Shown one piece after another: positions 28,328 to 39,189 of a DNA stretch of 64,000 nucleotides. The stretch comes from Lepisosteus oculatus (Eukaryota; Chordata; Actinopteri; Semionotiformes; Lepisosteidae): assembly GCF_040954835.1 (NCBI RefSeq), contig NC_090718.1, forward strand, positions 15,701,532 through 15,765,531, written 5' to 3'. The translations under genes and the position numbers were made by a program. The notes beneath the pieces were generated by a model. That model saw only the letters and a program-made list of their open reading frames with translations, made no database searches and was not told where the DNA came from. Every line of letters starts with the position of its first letter. The stretch's first letter is position 1.

Positions 28328-28830
28328 AACTTAAGGTTACAAACTGGTGTCGTCCATCTGGGCCTTGCGGTAGTCTGTAGCTCATTGAACCCAGGATCTC
28401 ATCCAGCTGTTTCTTGAAAGAAGCCAGAGTTTCAGGATGGCTGGGCAGTTTAAATGGGGCGGAGCGGTGGCTCTGTGGCTCAGGATCTGCGCCTGTGGCT
28501 GGAAGGTTGCCGGTTCATATCCCGCAGCCGACAGAGGAATCCTACTCCGTTGGGCCCCTGAGCAAGGCCCTTAACCCCAACTGCTCCAGGGGCGCCGTAC
28601 GATGGCTGACCCTGCGCTCTGACCCCCAGCTTCTCTCCCTGTCTGTGTGTCTGTGTCTCCATGGAGAAAAGCTGGGGTATGCGAAAAAAGACGAATTCCT
28701 AATGCAAGAAATTGTATAGGGCTAATAAAAAAGAAATATTACAAACAGAAACATTGTTCCACACTCCCACCACTTTTTGTGTAAAAAGTGCCTCCTGTTT
28801 TGTATTTTACTTAATTCCACTTGTGTCCAA
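28328..28830 (-). mobile_element. CR1-like LINE 3' end split by a SINE
   Basis: The minus strand reads GGCTTCTTTCAAGAAACAGC then TGGATGAGATCCTGGGTTCA, the C-terminal pol segment (..LASFKKQLDEIL..). The left part (28328-28455) and right part (28745-28830, with CACACTCCCACCACTTTTTG) are colinear with the uninterrupted copy at 48545-48700. The SINE at 28456-28740 lies between them. Related plus-strand copies are at 38985-39185 and 61555-61735. Confidence 0.8.
28456..28740 (+). mobile_element. tRNA-derived SINE, copy 1
   Basis: The head has a B-box-like GGTTCATATCC (28512-28522) and the familiar fish SINE words CTGAGCAAGGCCCTTAACCC and GGGGCGCCGTA. The tail GTATAGGGCTAATAAA is A-rich. It is inserted in a CR1-like LINE fragment. 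A second copy is at 60600-60876 on the other strand. Confidence 0.85.
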
Positions 28831-29250
28831 CCATGTAGCTCCTTCGTTCCTGCCACAGCCCTGTTTCCTAGTAAGAAGACACAAACATCTGTTTATTTAC
28901 AGAAGTAATGGACGAAACACAGGGACTGTATAAGATATTTCCAATGCGCATTAGTACCTGGGCCTGGGCTTTTACAGAACAGCCACTCAACGGTGACAGA
29001 TTGCAGCACCTTCCTAAGGAAAGGTGAAGCCATTCTTCCACAGGGATGGACCCTGCTCAGGACAGACCTGCCCTCTCAGCAGAAGCTAAACCAGAGGGGT
29101 GTTTCTCCCTGTTCCCAAGTTACTGCTGCAAACCACAGTGCAACACAATCCTCTGAAACAGAGCCCTTTGCTTGAACTTTCAAGTCAGCCTTTCCAGAGC
29201 TCAGACACCAGGCAGGTGTGCGTCTCTGAAGGGGCCTGTTACATCACAGG
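28831..29250. other. No gene seen
   Basis: Moderately AT-rich unique sequence between the LINE remnant and the 45-bp array. I see no supportable feature. Confidence 0.5.
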
Positions 29251-29690
29251 CACAGTGGGGACACAGTGCTGCTGGACAGTGACTGTGTGTCAGAGTCCCT
29301 GCTGGACACAGTGCTGCTGGACAGTGACTGTGTGTCAGAGTCTCTGCTGGACACAGTGCTGCTGGACAGTGACTGTGTGTCAGAGTCCCTGCTGGACACA
29401 GTGCTGCTGGACAGTGACTGTGTGTCAGTCTCTGCTGGACACAGTGCTGCTGGACAGTGACTGTGTCAGAGTCTCGGAGTCTCTGCTGGACACAGTGCTG
29501 CTGGACAGTGACTGTGTGTCAGTCTCTGCTGGACACAGTGCTGCTGGACAGTGACTGTGTCAAAGTCTCGGAGTCTCTGCTGGACACAGTGCTGCTGGAC
29601 AGTGACTGTGTGTCAGAGTCTCGGAGTCTCTGCTGGACACAGTGCTGCTGGACAGTGACTGTGTGTCAGAGTCTCTGCTGGACCAGTGTT
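29251..29690. repeat. 45-bp minisatellite
   Basis: About ten units of GTGCTGCTGGACAGTGACTG followed by TGTGTCAGAGTCTCTGCTGGACACA, with 6- to 12-bp indels between units. Confidence 0.95.
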
Positions 29691-31276
29691 TCTCTTTTTC
29701 CTCCTGTGTCTCCTCTGACTGGCTAGCCGGCTCGGCCTGGATTCCTGACCAGTCAGGTCTCGGTGCGCTCAGAGTCGCAGGAGGAGGAAGACTGCGGAGC
29801 CCCACGACGTGTCCTTCTGTCCCCCCCTCAGGAACAGGGAAACACGGGCAGCAGGACAGCTCAGGTCCTTGTGGTGCTGTGCCAGGTGCTGTCTGGTGTC
29901 GCTCCAGGCTGCTCAGCTGCGGTCGGCTGGGCCCAGGGCAGAGGGAGAGCCGCGCTGGCCCACCCCTCCCTCTCAGCCACAGGACTGCTGCAGTTCTGCA
30001 CCTGCGCCACCAGGGGGAGCTGTGGGCCTACATATGGCTTACCAACTCCTCACCGGGTGAAGAGCTCAACTGCACCCCGTTCATGAGCTCTGTAGTGCCA
30101 GGAGATGCACCTCTTACAAAAATATGCTCCAGCTAGTGTCCAGGTGCTGCCCAGGGGGACCCTCTGTCCCAGGTCCTTGTGTCAGCTGCCGGTCGCCTGC
30201 AGCTCTCCTCAGACGTGAGGCTCTCATCCAGCCACTGGTTGCCAGGGCATCTGCTTAGACAATGTGGCTGGGTTACCTGTTCCATTCTCCCACAACTCTT
30301 AGTATAAAGACGTGCCTCCCGCTTTAAGGCATTGGCATCTGCCGACAGTATGAAACGTCGCTCGGCCTGCCCTTCTCTCTCTCCTCCCCGATAAACTTCC
30401 TCTCTGTCCGTCTCCCCACAGGGCCTGCCTGCTTCACTAGTTTGGGTTTCGGAGCTCAGATGGAGGCAGACTTGTTCTGTCAGTAACTGAAAGCACTGGG
30501 TTTTTCCAGAAACTAAACTAGGAGGGTATCTTAAAAACCCCAGTGGGAGTGACAAGGTTGGTGATGTGGACGAGCCTCGTCGCCGGGGCCGCTGGGACTG
30601 GCCCATCATGCCCTTTGAGAGTGGGAGCAGGGACCCCATGCCACAGGGCTGGGCCAGGACATCGCCCTGAGCAGGGCCGGGCTTTAAAAACCCTCACTTT
30701 CCTCGGGACGTGAACGTCTGCCTCAGGCCCTGCGTCGCGCACATGGCTGCGCTGCTGCAGTGTTTGTGTCTGCTCCTTGTTAGGCTTGGTGTTCTGGGCT
30801 CCTCTGTAAGGGCCAATCGCGTGAATCGGGCTGGATCCTGGTCTCGTGCCCTGTTTGGACAGACATGCAGGGGAGGAGCTCTGGTGAATGACCTGTCTGC
30901 TCAGCTTCACTCTCGAGTCGAAGTCCTCCCCCCTCCCCGGTCCAGCCCACCTCCTCCGACTCGCAGGGCTCCGCCGTGGGTGTCCTGGGGTGGGCCTTGC
31001 CTTTGGTTCTGATGGTTGGGAAAGGCCGCGCTCCCTGTTTGTGTGTGGTGGGAGCCTGCTGCTCGATCTGCCCCTCTCTCCTGCCGCTGTGCTCGGACGG
31101 TGCTCCCCTCGTACCTGCTCGTGGCTGAAGCAGCTGCAGTCCAGCTTGAAACGTCTTCCTGCCGGTCAGTTCGCGCACTGTGCTGAGAAAGACCATCTCC
31201 CCCTCGGCTGGCCTCCTGGCTCAGACCCTCGCATCGTGACCCCGTCTGTGTGCTGGGGGCGCCCCTGCCTGGCGCC
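29691..31276. other. No gene seen; one CTCF-like motif
   Basis: Open frames here are short and unconserved in appearance. GCCACCAGGGGGAGCT at 30006-30021 matches the CTCF core closely. A 100-codon frame at 30710-31012 begins with a signal-peptide-like leucine run but has no other support. Confidence 0.45.
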
Positions 31277-31297
31277 GTGGGGAGAGGGGTGTGTGTG

Positions 31298-31329
<32 letters not shown>

Positions 31330-31337
31330 TGTGTACA
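31277..31337. repeat. (GTGC)n and (GT)n microsatellite
   Basis: Nine or ten GTGC repeats flanked by short TG runs. Alternating purine/pyrimidine sequence of this kind can form Z-DNA. Confidence 0.9.
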
Positions 31338-31639
31338 AGTGCCCCTGCCGCCAGCCGGGGGTGTGTCAGCGCTCGTGTGAATCTGGGCACTCTTTCGCCA
31401 CACAGGTGTGCCAGCGGTATCACGTCATGGTCAGGCTCGGGGTCAGCGGCGTAACAGGGGTCTGTTACGGCAGTGGTCACTTCAGACAATATGCTGTTAG
31501 AAATGTGAAAGTTGCTGCTGGTTATTGATGGAGCTGAGGATCAGGCAAGTCCATGATAAGAACATGTTAGGTGTTACTGAAGTGTTACTGACTTAATAAG
31601 TTTATTCTTCTTTTTCACTCTTTAACACATCTTCTAACT

Positions 31640-31985
31640 GGCTAACATCACTCCAGTCTCGGCTTTCCTGCACTGGCTCCAAGTGCAGTTGAGAGTGAAG
31701 TTTGAAATCTTGCTCCTAATTGTTAAGGCTATGGACTGGCACACAAGCACGTCTGGGGCGGAGAGCGGAGAGCTCTGGGCTCTGTCAGTACCAAACTCGC
31801 AACGGCAGCTGGACTCGGCGTGCCTCAGGAGCTCAAGAGATCTAGTTCTGTCACATCTTCGAGCCCGGGAGTGTGTCTCATTGCTCTTCTTAGGGCTGAT
31901 TCCCAAAGCTGCAGTACATCTTGTGCAACAGGAGAATATCTCGGAGCGAGCGCCTGCCAGTGCCCTGTACAATCTTAATGTCGCG
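31640..31985 (+). pseudogene. L2/Rex-like LINE reverse transcriptase remnant
   Basis: In frame from about 31668 it reads LHWLQVQLRVKFEILLLIVK then AMDWH, matching the LHWLPV-R-KILLLTFKALHG motif near the C terminus of L2/Rex-type LINE polymerases. Later words GLIPKAAVHL fit the same region. The expected YLSDLL-type block is degraded, so it is a remnant. Confidence 0.75.
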
Positions 31986-32061
31986 TCCCTCACTGTCGAG
32001 GGAGAGTGTGTTTCCTGTGTTCATTCGCCCTCAGTCCCAGACGGACAATAAAATAATTTCA

Positions 32062-32604
32062 AATTAACAAAACATACACAGAGCGTCCCTTGAAAATTTA
32101 AGGAATGGTGATAGATCATTGTCTTCATGTAGCATCCGGAAATCCAGTGCTGAATCACTGCACAAAGTATTCAAAGCATCATGCGATGAATTTAGTTTAC
32201 TGAGCTATAAAGCAGTGAAAACGCTAGCTCAGTGGTCCATTGTAGCCCAGCAGAGAGTGAACGGCTGTCAGTTCCTCTTACCCTGATGACAGCTCCCCCT
32301 CTCCCCCAGTCTGCCTGAGTGTGGGGGGGGCAGAACTCCAGGTAGCGACCTCATTAGTAGATAAAAGGGACCTTTCCTTTGACCCCTGACCCAGAGGTTG
32401 CTATGGAGTCAGCCAGTCCGGGATGGGCCTGGAGCATGCTGGGAGGATGGCTCGGTGGGGCGGAATGCGCCGGGCCTTCTGGGAGGTTTAATAACCTCGC
32501 CTCGCTCGCCCATTACGCACGGCCACGGAGACTTTGTGTTTGTTAAAATGGAAAAGATGAGTAATATTCCCTCCATCCATTTCCTCCACCTCTTCCGATT
32601 CAGG
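32062..32604. other. No gene seen
   Basis: Unique sequence with a few AT-rich patches. No feature supported. Confidence 0.4.
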
Positions 32605-32830
32605 GGCGCGGTGGAGCCGGAGCCTATCCTGGCAGGCTACAACCTGGACAGGCGGACACAGGCACACCAGGGAGAGCTTTTCCAGAAGCCAGCGTGTCTT
32701 TGGACTGTGGGAGGAAACTGGAGGAACATACGAACACAGCTGTGATAGCACCCCACGATTCGAACTCTCTTGTGCTACAGGGTGGCAGGATACAGACACT
32801 GTCCCAGGGAGCTAAGTGTCACCCCCAAGG
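32605..32830 (-). mobile_element. Common fish SINE, minus strand
   Basis: Contains GCCGGAGCCTATCCTGGCAG and later CTGTGGGAGGAAACTGGAGG and ATTCGAAC, the reverse complement of the widespread fish repeat with GGTTTCCTCCCACAG and TGGGATAGGCTCCGGC. It is the same family as 24560-24695. Confidence 0.75.
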
Positions 32831-35800
32831 CACACGACAGACCAGGACAACACGGAGACAAAACATGTTTCATTGCTCACTCTCACCACTCCTTTTCATC
32901 GTCTGTATCCTCAGTTCTATTGATTTTAAAGCCCCGAAGTCAGTGAGGGCCAGTGTGTCTGCAGGCTCTTGGCCTGAAGGTCCCATTGCGCCAGAAATGC
33001 GATGATTGAGGTCGTTAGGAGGTGAGTTGAACTGGACACCTGCAGACACAGTGGTCTAGAGCTGTCCCACATCCTTACTGCTGGGCTGGTCTCGTCTAGG
33101 TCTGGACCCAGGCCTCATGGAAACGTTGCAGAGTTCAATGGCTGAGATGGGAGAAAATGTCCAGGAAGTGACAATATCACTGCCACTCCACCAAGACGGT
33201 TGGTGTGGAACTGAAAAACACCCAGTGGGGCTTGCAACACAGCACCTGAGTCATGCTGCTAATATGTGCATGATAAGTGTGTGAGAGAGAGGCTATTCAG
33301 AGTGGATTAGGCGTAGCTCGCCTGGCTCAGGGAACTGGCAGCCTCACTGTTGGGGCGTTGCTGCTCAGAGCCCCCGAAATCCCCAAAACTCTGATCCAGA
33401 GTTCAACACACTGAGCTGAGAGCAAGTCAGCTCAGCGGCGTGCGCTGGAGCTGAGCATCTGAGACCTTCACTCAGGACAAACATGCTGATGGCCGTGCTG
33501 TGTCAGAGCTGTTTCTCATCAGCAGGGGCTGGGAAACTTGTCAAGACTGATGGGAACACAGACAGAGCAAAGTACTGGAGAAAACCTGCTCCGGAGCTAA
33601 AACTGGAACAGAATTTCCTCTTTTAGAATTCCCTGGATACCTTTGCAAGGCACTGCACATTTAGTAAGATTATCTTCATCTTTATGAAAACTGAAGATCT
33701 CATTCCAATTAATGAAGCTCTAATTACAAGGACTCAGACCAGCACAAGAAAGTTCAACTCAGTGTCTTCAGCAAAGCAAGGCTCTTGACTAGGCAGTGCC
33801 AAGCAGGAGAAAGGATACCCTGATGTCCAAACGTGAGCTTCAGGTGACAGCTCTGGGCTAAAGGTAGCACCAAGCTTTTTAACTCCCAAGAACCTCAGCA
33901 CTGAAGTACCAGCTTTGTGAATCTGATGTGTAACTGGGGAGTGTCACATGGCAAAGGAAGGTTCTGTTGAATCGTGGTCCTGCGATACGACGCCTGTGTG
34001 TCTCCTGTGTCAGCAGAGTAGCAGTGAACCCTGGGCCAGTGCTGCTCCTGCCCTGAGCGAGAGGCCACATGTCGGTACAGGACAGCCCGAGGACGTGGGA
34101 CAGTCCGGGTGTGGCTCTTGTATCACACAGGGGTGGATATTTGTACACAGGGAAAGACTGCAGTGGCTCTTTGAGCAGGGTGTGAGAACAGGCGAGCAGG
34201 TCGCATTGCAGCTAACGACTCGCAGCTGGCAGGAAGGCGAGAGAAACACAGACCTGTGTGTCTGCTCAGCTGCTGAGACGCGGGAGGTGAAGTCAGCCCC
34301 TGGTTATTCGTTTCGAAGAGCTCGCACGAATGTGTTACATGGCCCGGTAGACAGGCAGCTTCGGCAATCAACCGAAACAAAGCGGAAACCGGCGAACGAA
34401 TCGCGTTTTTCGCTCTGTTTACGGCCTCACTGCACCACAGCCCAGCGAAAGAGACCGGGTTGCGTCACCCTCGCTAAGCTCTACCGCGGGTTCCTGTGCT
34501 CTTCTGTTTGCCTCTGTGGATCAGCAGGAGGAGCTGCGGGAGTGGGGCCTGCGACTCCCGCGGTCTGGAAACGCAGAGCAGGCCTCAGAAATCCACTCCC
34601 GTGGTTGCCATGGAGACGCACAGCAGAGGCCCAGATTGTGGGAAGTGGAGAGAGAGTCAGGGACGCACGTGTGTGTGTCAGCTCACATTTGGGGTGTGTG
34701 TGTGTGTGGAGGGGGGGGGTTGTTGGTCATGCTGACTGAGTTTTATAAGCTGTGGCTAACCCTACTCCCCACAGCTGACTGAATATTAAATAAACACAGC
34801 CAAGTGGCTGAGCTGAGGCGGGTAAGTGCTGGGCCCAGAGAGAAGGGCTTCACTCTTACCTCAGGCAGGCCGCTCTCCTGGGGCCTGGGCCCACGTCTGT
34901 CTGATTCTTGGCAGCAGCTGTGGAAACGCTGTCTGTGTGCTCAGTGACCAGCGCGGGGGGCGTGTGTTCTGGGGGGCAGGCGAGAGGGACCCTGGAGGGA
35001 AGAGAGAAGGAGACTGTGTTGGCCGGCGTGTTTGGAGAGTCATGGCTGCCTTGGCGGCCAGGACTTGAAGAAAAACGGCCATTGAGAGCAGCGGTTAGCG
35101 CCTGTTTGTGTTGTGATCCCGCCAGCCTGTCAGTCTGTGAGCTCCGCGGCGGGGGCGTGCCGCTCGGAAAGCGCCTGGGCTCCGTTCGGGGGGCCGCAAA
35201 TGAGCAGGTGAATGTGCCGCTCCGCCGAGATCCCGGTTCCTCGGTCTGTCGGGTGAACGTGCCACTGGCTGAGTGAGCTGGCGTGGGCACACCTGTCCGT
35301 GCCGCCCGTCAGTGTGCCAGTGTGTCTGTCTGCCGGTCACCGCGCCCGGCGGTCAGTGTGCCATCAGCCGCAGTGCCAGTCGCTCGGCAGGCTGCGCGCG
35401 GGTGGGAGTTAAACAGAGCTGCCAATGTGAGAGGAGCTTCTCTGCCAGAGCCATGATTACAGCAGGAATCCACAATTAACTTGTTTGGCTTCTGTGAGCA
35501 GAGATTTTATTTTAATTAGGTTTGGGAACTGAAGGTAACTTTGTCCCTCTCCCCTCCCCCCTGCATCCCCCCTCAACCACAAAATCTTTCCTCCTGCGCC
35601 CTGTGGCCCTGACAGCCAGAGAGATGCCAGGCGCAGGGGGAGCTGCCAGATCCGCGGAGCTCCGAGCGCTTTCCTCTCCGAGCCTCTCCGTGGCTGAGCT
35701 CCGTCTGACTCTGATCTCGGAGGGCTTTTCCCAAGCCTGTTCCCTCCTCCCTCTCCCTCCAGGAGCCATCTGGGAAACTCAGGGAAATAAAGGGAATCTC

Positions 35801-36171
35801 GCTTTAGGATGAATTCGAGCAACACGCTTCCCAGCTCTGGCTCACAAACACAGCTGTAGGCCTCAGGTTTCGTGTCATTGCTGGCTACTGCACTGTTCTC
35901 ATTTACACATGGAGCATGTGAAGCTGCTGTGAAAAGTTCATCGCTTGTTATATTAAATGTTTCAAAGGAAACTTTCCCTTGTTTTTGTTGCCTTTTAGCA
36001 CTGCTCGTGTTTGTAAAGAGCCAGTGTCAGCTGAATTTTCTACACGTTAAGGAGATGGAAATGGTGTATTCTTTCAAGGTAATTAAGGCATTTAACAATG
36101 TATTAAATACATCCAGACCCTTAGTCTAAACGAAGCATAAAACAACAAATTACTGAAGGTCTGTGGAGAAC
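32831..36171. other. Gene-less stretch; candidate non-coding elements
   Basis: No exon with coding character. A possible element at 35450-35530 (TTACAGCAGGAATCCACAAT, then TAACTTGTTTGGCTTC and TTTTATTTTAATTAGG) stands out as AT-rich with homeodomain-like words inside GC-rich DNA. The G/C-rich tract at 34700-34720 holds a G run. Confidence 0.35.
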
Positions 36172-37185
36172 CCAGACAGCAGTGTCTCCTGTTCCTCGGT
36201 ACAGTCAGACAGCGGTGTCTCCTGTTCCTCGGTACAGTCAGACAGCGGTGTCTCCTGTTCCTCGGTACAGTCAGACAGCGGTGTCTCCTGTTCCTCGGTA
36301 CAGTCAGACAGCGGTGTCTCCTGGTCCTCGGTACAGTCAGACAGCGGTGTCTCCTGTTCCTCGGTACAGCCAGACAGCGGTGTCTCCTGTTCTTTGGTAC
36401 AGTCAGACAGCGGTGTCTCCTGGTCCTCGGTACAGTCAGACAGCGGTGTCTCCTGTTCTTTGGTACAGTCAGACAGCGGTGTCTCCTGGTCCTCGGTACA
36501 GCCAGACAGCGGTGTCTCCTGGTCCTCGGTACAGCCAGACAGCGGTGTCTCCTGGTCCTCGGTACAGTCAGACAGCGGTGTCTCCTGTTCTTTGGTACAG
36601 TCAGACAGCTGTGTCTCCTGTTCCTCGGTACAGTCAGACAGTGGTGTCTCCTGTTCCTCGGTACAGCCAGACAGCGGTGTCTCCTGTTCCTCGGTACAGT
36701 CAGACAGCGGTGTCTCCTGTTCCTCGGTACAGTCAGACAGCGGTGTCTCCTGTTCCTCGGTACAGTCAGACAGCGGTGTCTCCTGTTCTTTGGTACAGTC
36801 AGACAGCGGTGTCTCCTGTTCTTTGGTACAGTCAGACAGTGGTGTCTCCTGGTCCTCGGTACAGCCAGACAGCTGTGTCTCCTGGTCCTCTGTACAGTCA
36901 GACAGTGGTGTCTCCTGGTCCTCGGTACAGCCAGACAGTGGTGTCTCCTGTTCTTTGGTACAGCCAGACAGCGGTGTCTCCTGGTCCTCGGTACAGCCAG
37001 ACAGTGGTGTCTCCTGTTCTTTGGTACAGCCAGACAGCGGTGTCTCCTGTTCTTTGGTACAGCCAGACAGCGGTGTCTCCTGGTCCTAGGTACAGCCAGA
37101 CAGTGGTGTCTCCTGTTCTTTGGTACAGCCAGACAGCGGTGTCTCCTGTTCTTTGGTACAGCCAGACAGTGGTGTCTCCTGTAGT
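36172..37185. repeat. 33-bp minisatellite, about 31 units
   Basis: Units of CAGACAGCGGTGTCTCCTGT followed by TCCTCGGTACAGT, with TTCTTTGGTACAG and GGTCCTCGGTACAG variants in mixed order. The 33-bp period keeps frames of 300-380 codons open on both strands; I regard these as artefacts. Variant order changes along the array as in classic VNTRs. Confidence 0.97.
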
Positions 37186-37783
37186 GTCCCCAGAGCACTG
37201 TAATCATGATTTCCTTCTTCTTTCTCATCTTCACCGTAGTCTTCATTCTGAAGTTGTCTCATTCTTATCCATGCCTGTGACTGTCCTGTAATGCAGGGCT
37301 TGAGTCCCTGCTGCATTCCTGTTGTTGAAGATGACGTCTGGGGTTTGTGCTCGAGGGTCCGTCTTCCTGTTACCTTGACTGCGGGCTCCCCTCTTCCCCC
37401 TGATGCAAAGACCTCACACAAACTCGTGTGCACAGCGGGGCTGTTGGGCCGGAGGTTGTTTTCATGCCAAGAAATGAAAGGAATAGCGATTTCATCTCGA
37501 CCTTGGACAGGAGAGGCAGGATCTGTGCTGCGCAGGGCACGGGGGACTCGATCGTTGCTGTGCAGGTCCGAGAGAAAACCGAGCTCACCCGGCTCTGTCC
37601 AGGCGATCGGCCCCTCTCTGGGTGGTCCTGGCCTGGACTGAGAGACATTCCCAAACTATGAGCATTAATCCTGGGAGTGAGGGGCTGTGAGACAGAGGGC
37701 TGCCAGAATCCCCCTTTATACATCCCTCACTCCTGCACACTCCTGCACACCCCTGCCTAGAGAGTGATGCACTGACCAGGGGG
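37186..37783. other. No gene seen
   Basis: Unique spacer between two arrays. The last part (37750-37780) matches the flank of the array at 53101-53376 on the other strand. Confidence 0.5.
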
Positions 37784-38535
37784 TGTGTCTCTCTCAGCTC
37801 TGACCACTGGCCCACACTGCCTCTCTCTCTCAGCTCTGACCACTGGCCCACACTGCCTCTCTCTCTCAGCTCTGACCACTGGCCCACACTGCCTCTCTCT
37901 CTCAGCTCTGACCACTGGCCCACACTGCCTCTCTCTCTCAGCTCTGACCACTGGCCCACACTGCCTCTCTCTCTCAGCTCTGACCACTGGCCCACACTGC
38001 CTCTCTCTCTCAGCTCTGACCACTGGCCCACACTGCCTCTCTCTCTCTCAGCTCTGACCACTGGCCCACACTGCCTCTCTCTCTCTCAGCTCTGACCACT
38101 GGCCCACACTGCCTCTCTCCCTCAGCTCTGACCACTGGCCCACACTGCCTCTCTCTCTCAGATCTGACCACTGGCCCACACTGCCTCTCTCTCTCAGCTC
38201 TGACCACTGGCCCACACTGCCTCTCTCTCTCTCAGCTCTGACCACTGGCCCACACTGCCTCTCTCTCCCTCAGCTCTGACCACTGGCCCACACTGCCTCT
38301 CTCTCTCAGCTCTGACCACTGGCCCACACTGCCTCTCTCTCTCTCAGCTCTGACCACTGGCCCACACTGCCTCTCTCTCTCAGCTCTGACCACTGGCCCA
38401 CACTGCCTCTCTCTCTCAGCTCTGACCACTGGCCCACACTGCCTCTCTCCCTCAGCTCTGACCACTGGCCCACACTGCCTCTCTCTCTCAGATCTGACCA
38501 CTGGCCCACACTGCCTCTCTCTCTCAGCTCTGACC
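37784..38535. repeat. 36-bp dispersed minisatellite, array A
   Basis: About 20 units of CTCTGACCACTGGCCCACAC then TGCCTCTCTCTCTCAG, with 36- and 38-bp versions that differ by one CT pair. The same unit occurs as the reverse complement at 47362-47880 and 53101-53376. Confidence 0.97.
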
Positions 38536-38984
38536 TGCTCCACTTGAGAGTCAGCAGCCCACAGTGCGCTGAGCTCAGAGTCGTCTGTGCCTGCAGTGGT
38601 GCTTGTCTGTGACACTGCAGCTCAGGTGCTCCTGCGTCTCCACAAGTGCCCAGTCCTGCACACGGCGGGGCAGGGGCATTTAGCCCAGAGTCCTGTGCCC
38701 TGCCCTGGATTGTCTGACGGGGCAGGTTGAGGGCATGAGGGGCCGATGTGCTGTGAGAAGTGTTTAACACCCCTCCTACACTCCTGCCTCCTGGAGCTCG
38801 AGTCTCTCATCTCCAGTGGAAAATCCAGCCCCCCTCACAGTCTTCTCTGTTCCAAACTGAACCCTTCTAATCTACAACACACGAGACTATGAGGGCACCT
38901 GGCCAAAAATTCAAAACCCTCTAAGTCACCCACAATGTCACCTCTGTGGAATAAGTGATGAGTAAAGTGCTGGAGACAAGTGGG

Positions 38985-39185
38985 AAATATGTGGAAGAGC
39001 ATTTAAAACTGATGAGACGTTTCTCTTCACAAAGGGTTGTGGGAGCATGGCACACATTTCCCTGCCATGTGCTTGAAGCTAATGCCGCTTTTTTTTTCAA
39101 GAAACAGCTGGGAGAGATCCTCTGATCGATTAGGTAATTCCAAATGAGCCTCCTCTTGTGTTCTTATTTTAAGATGTATCCCCTG
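38985..39185 (+). mobile_element. CR1-like LINE 3' end
   Basis: Contains GGAAGAGCATTTAAAACTGA, TTCTCTTCACAAAGGGTTGT and TCAAGAAACAGCTGGGAGAG, matching the FFTQ-VVG-WN and FKKQL segments at the end of a CR1-type pol. Confidence 0.75.
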
Positions 39186-39189
39186 GCTG

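Noticed and set aside
30710..31012. 100-codon frame with a signal-peptide-like start (MAALLQCLCLLLVRLGVLGS)
   Set aside because: Single unspliced frame, no conserved domain, and the rest of the frame runs into low-complexity proline/serine sequence.
36092..37291. Frames of 308-384 codons on both strands
   Set aside because: The 33-bp repeat period keeps frames open; opposite strands and several phases are open together, which argues against selection for coding.
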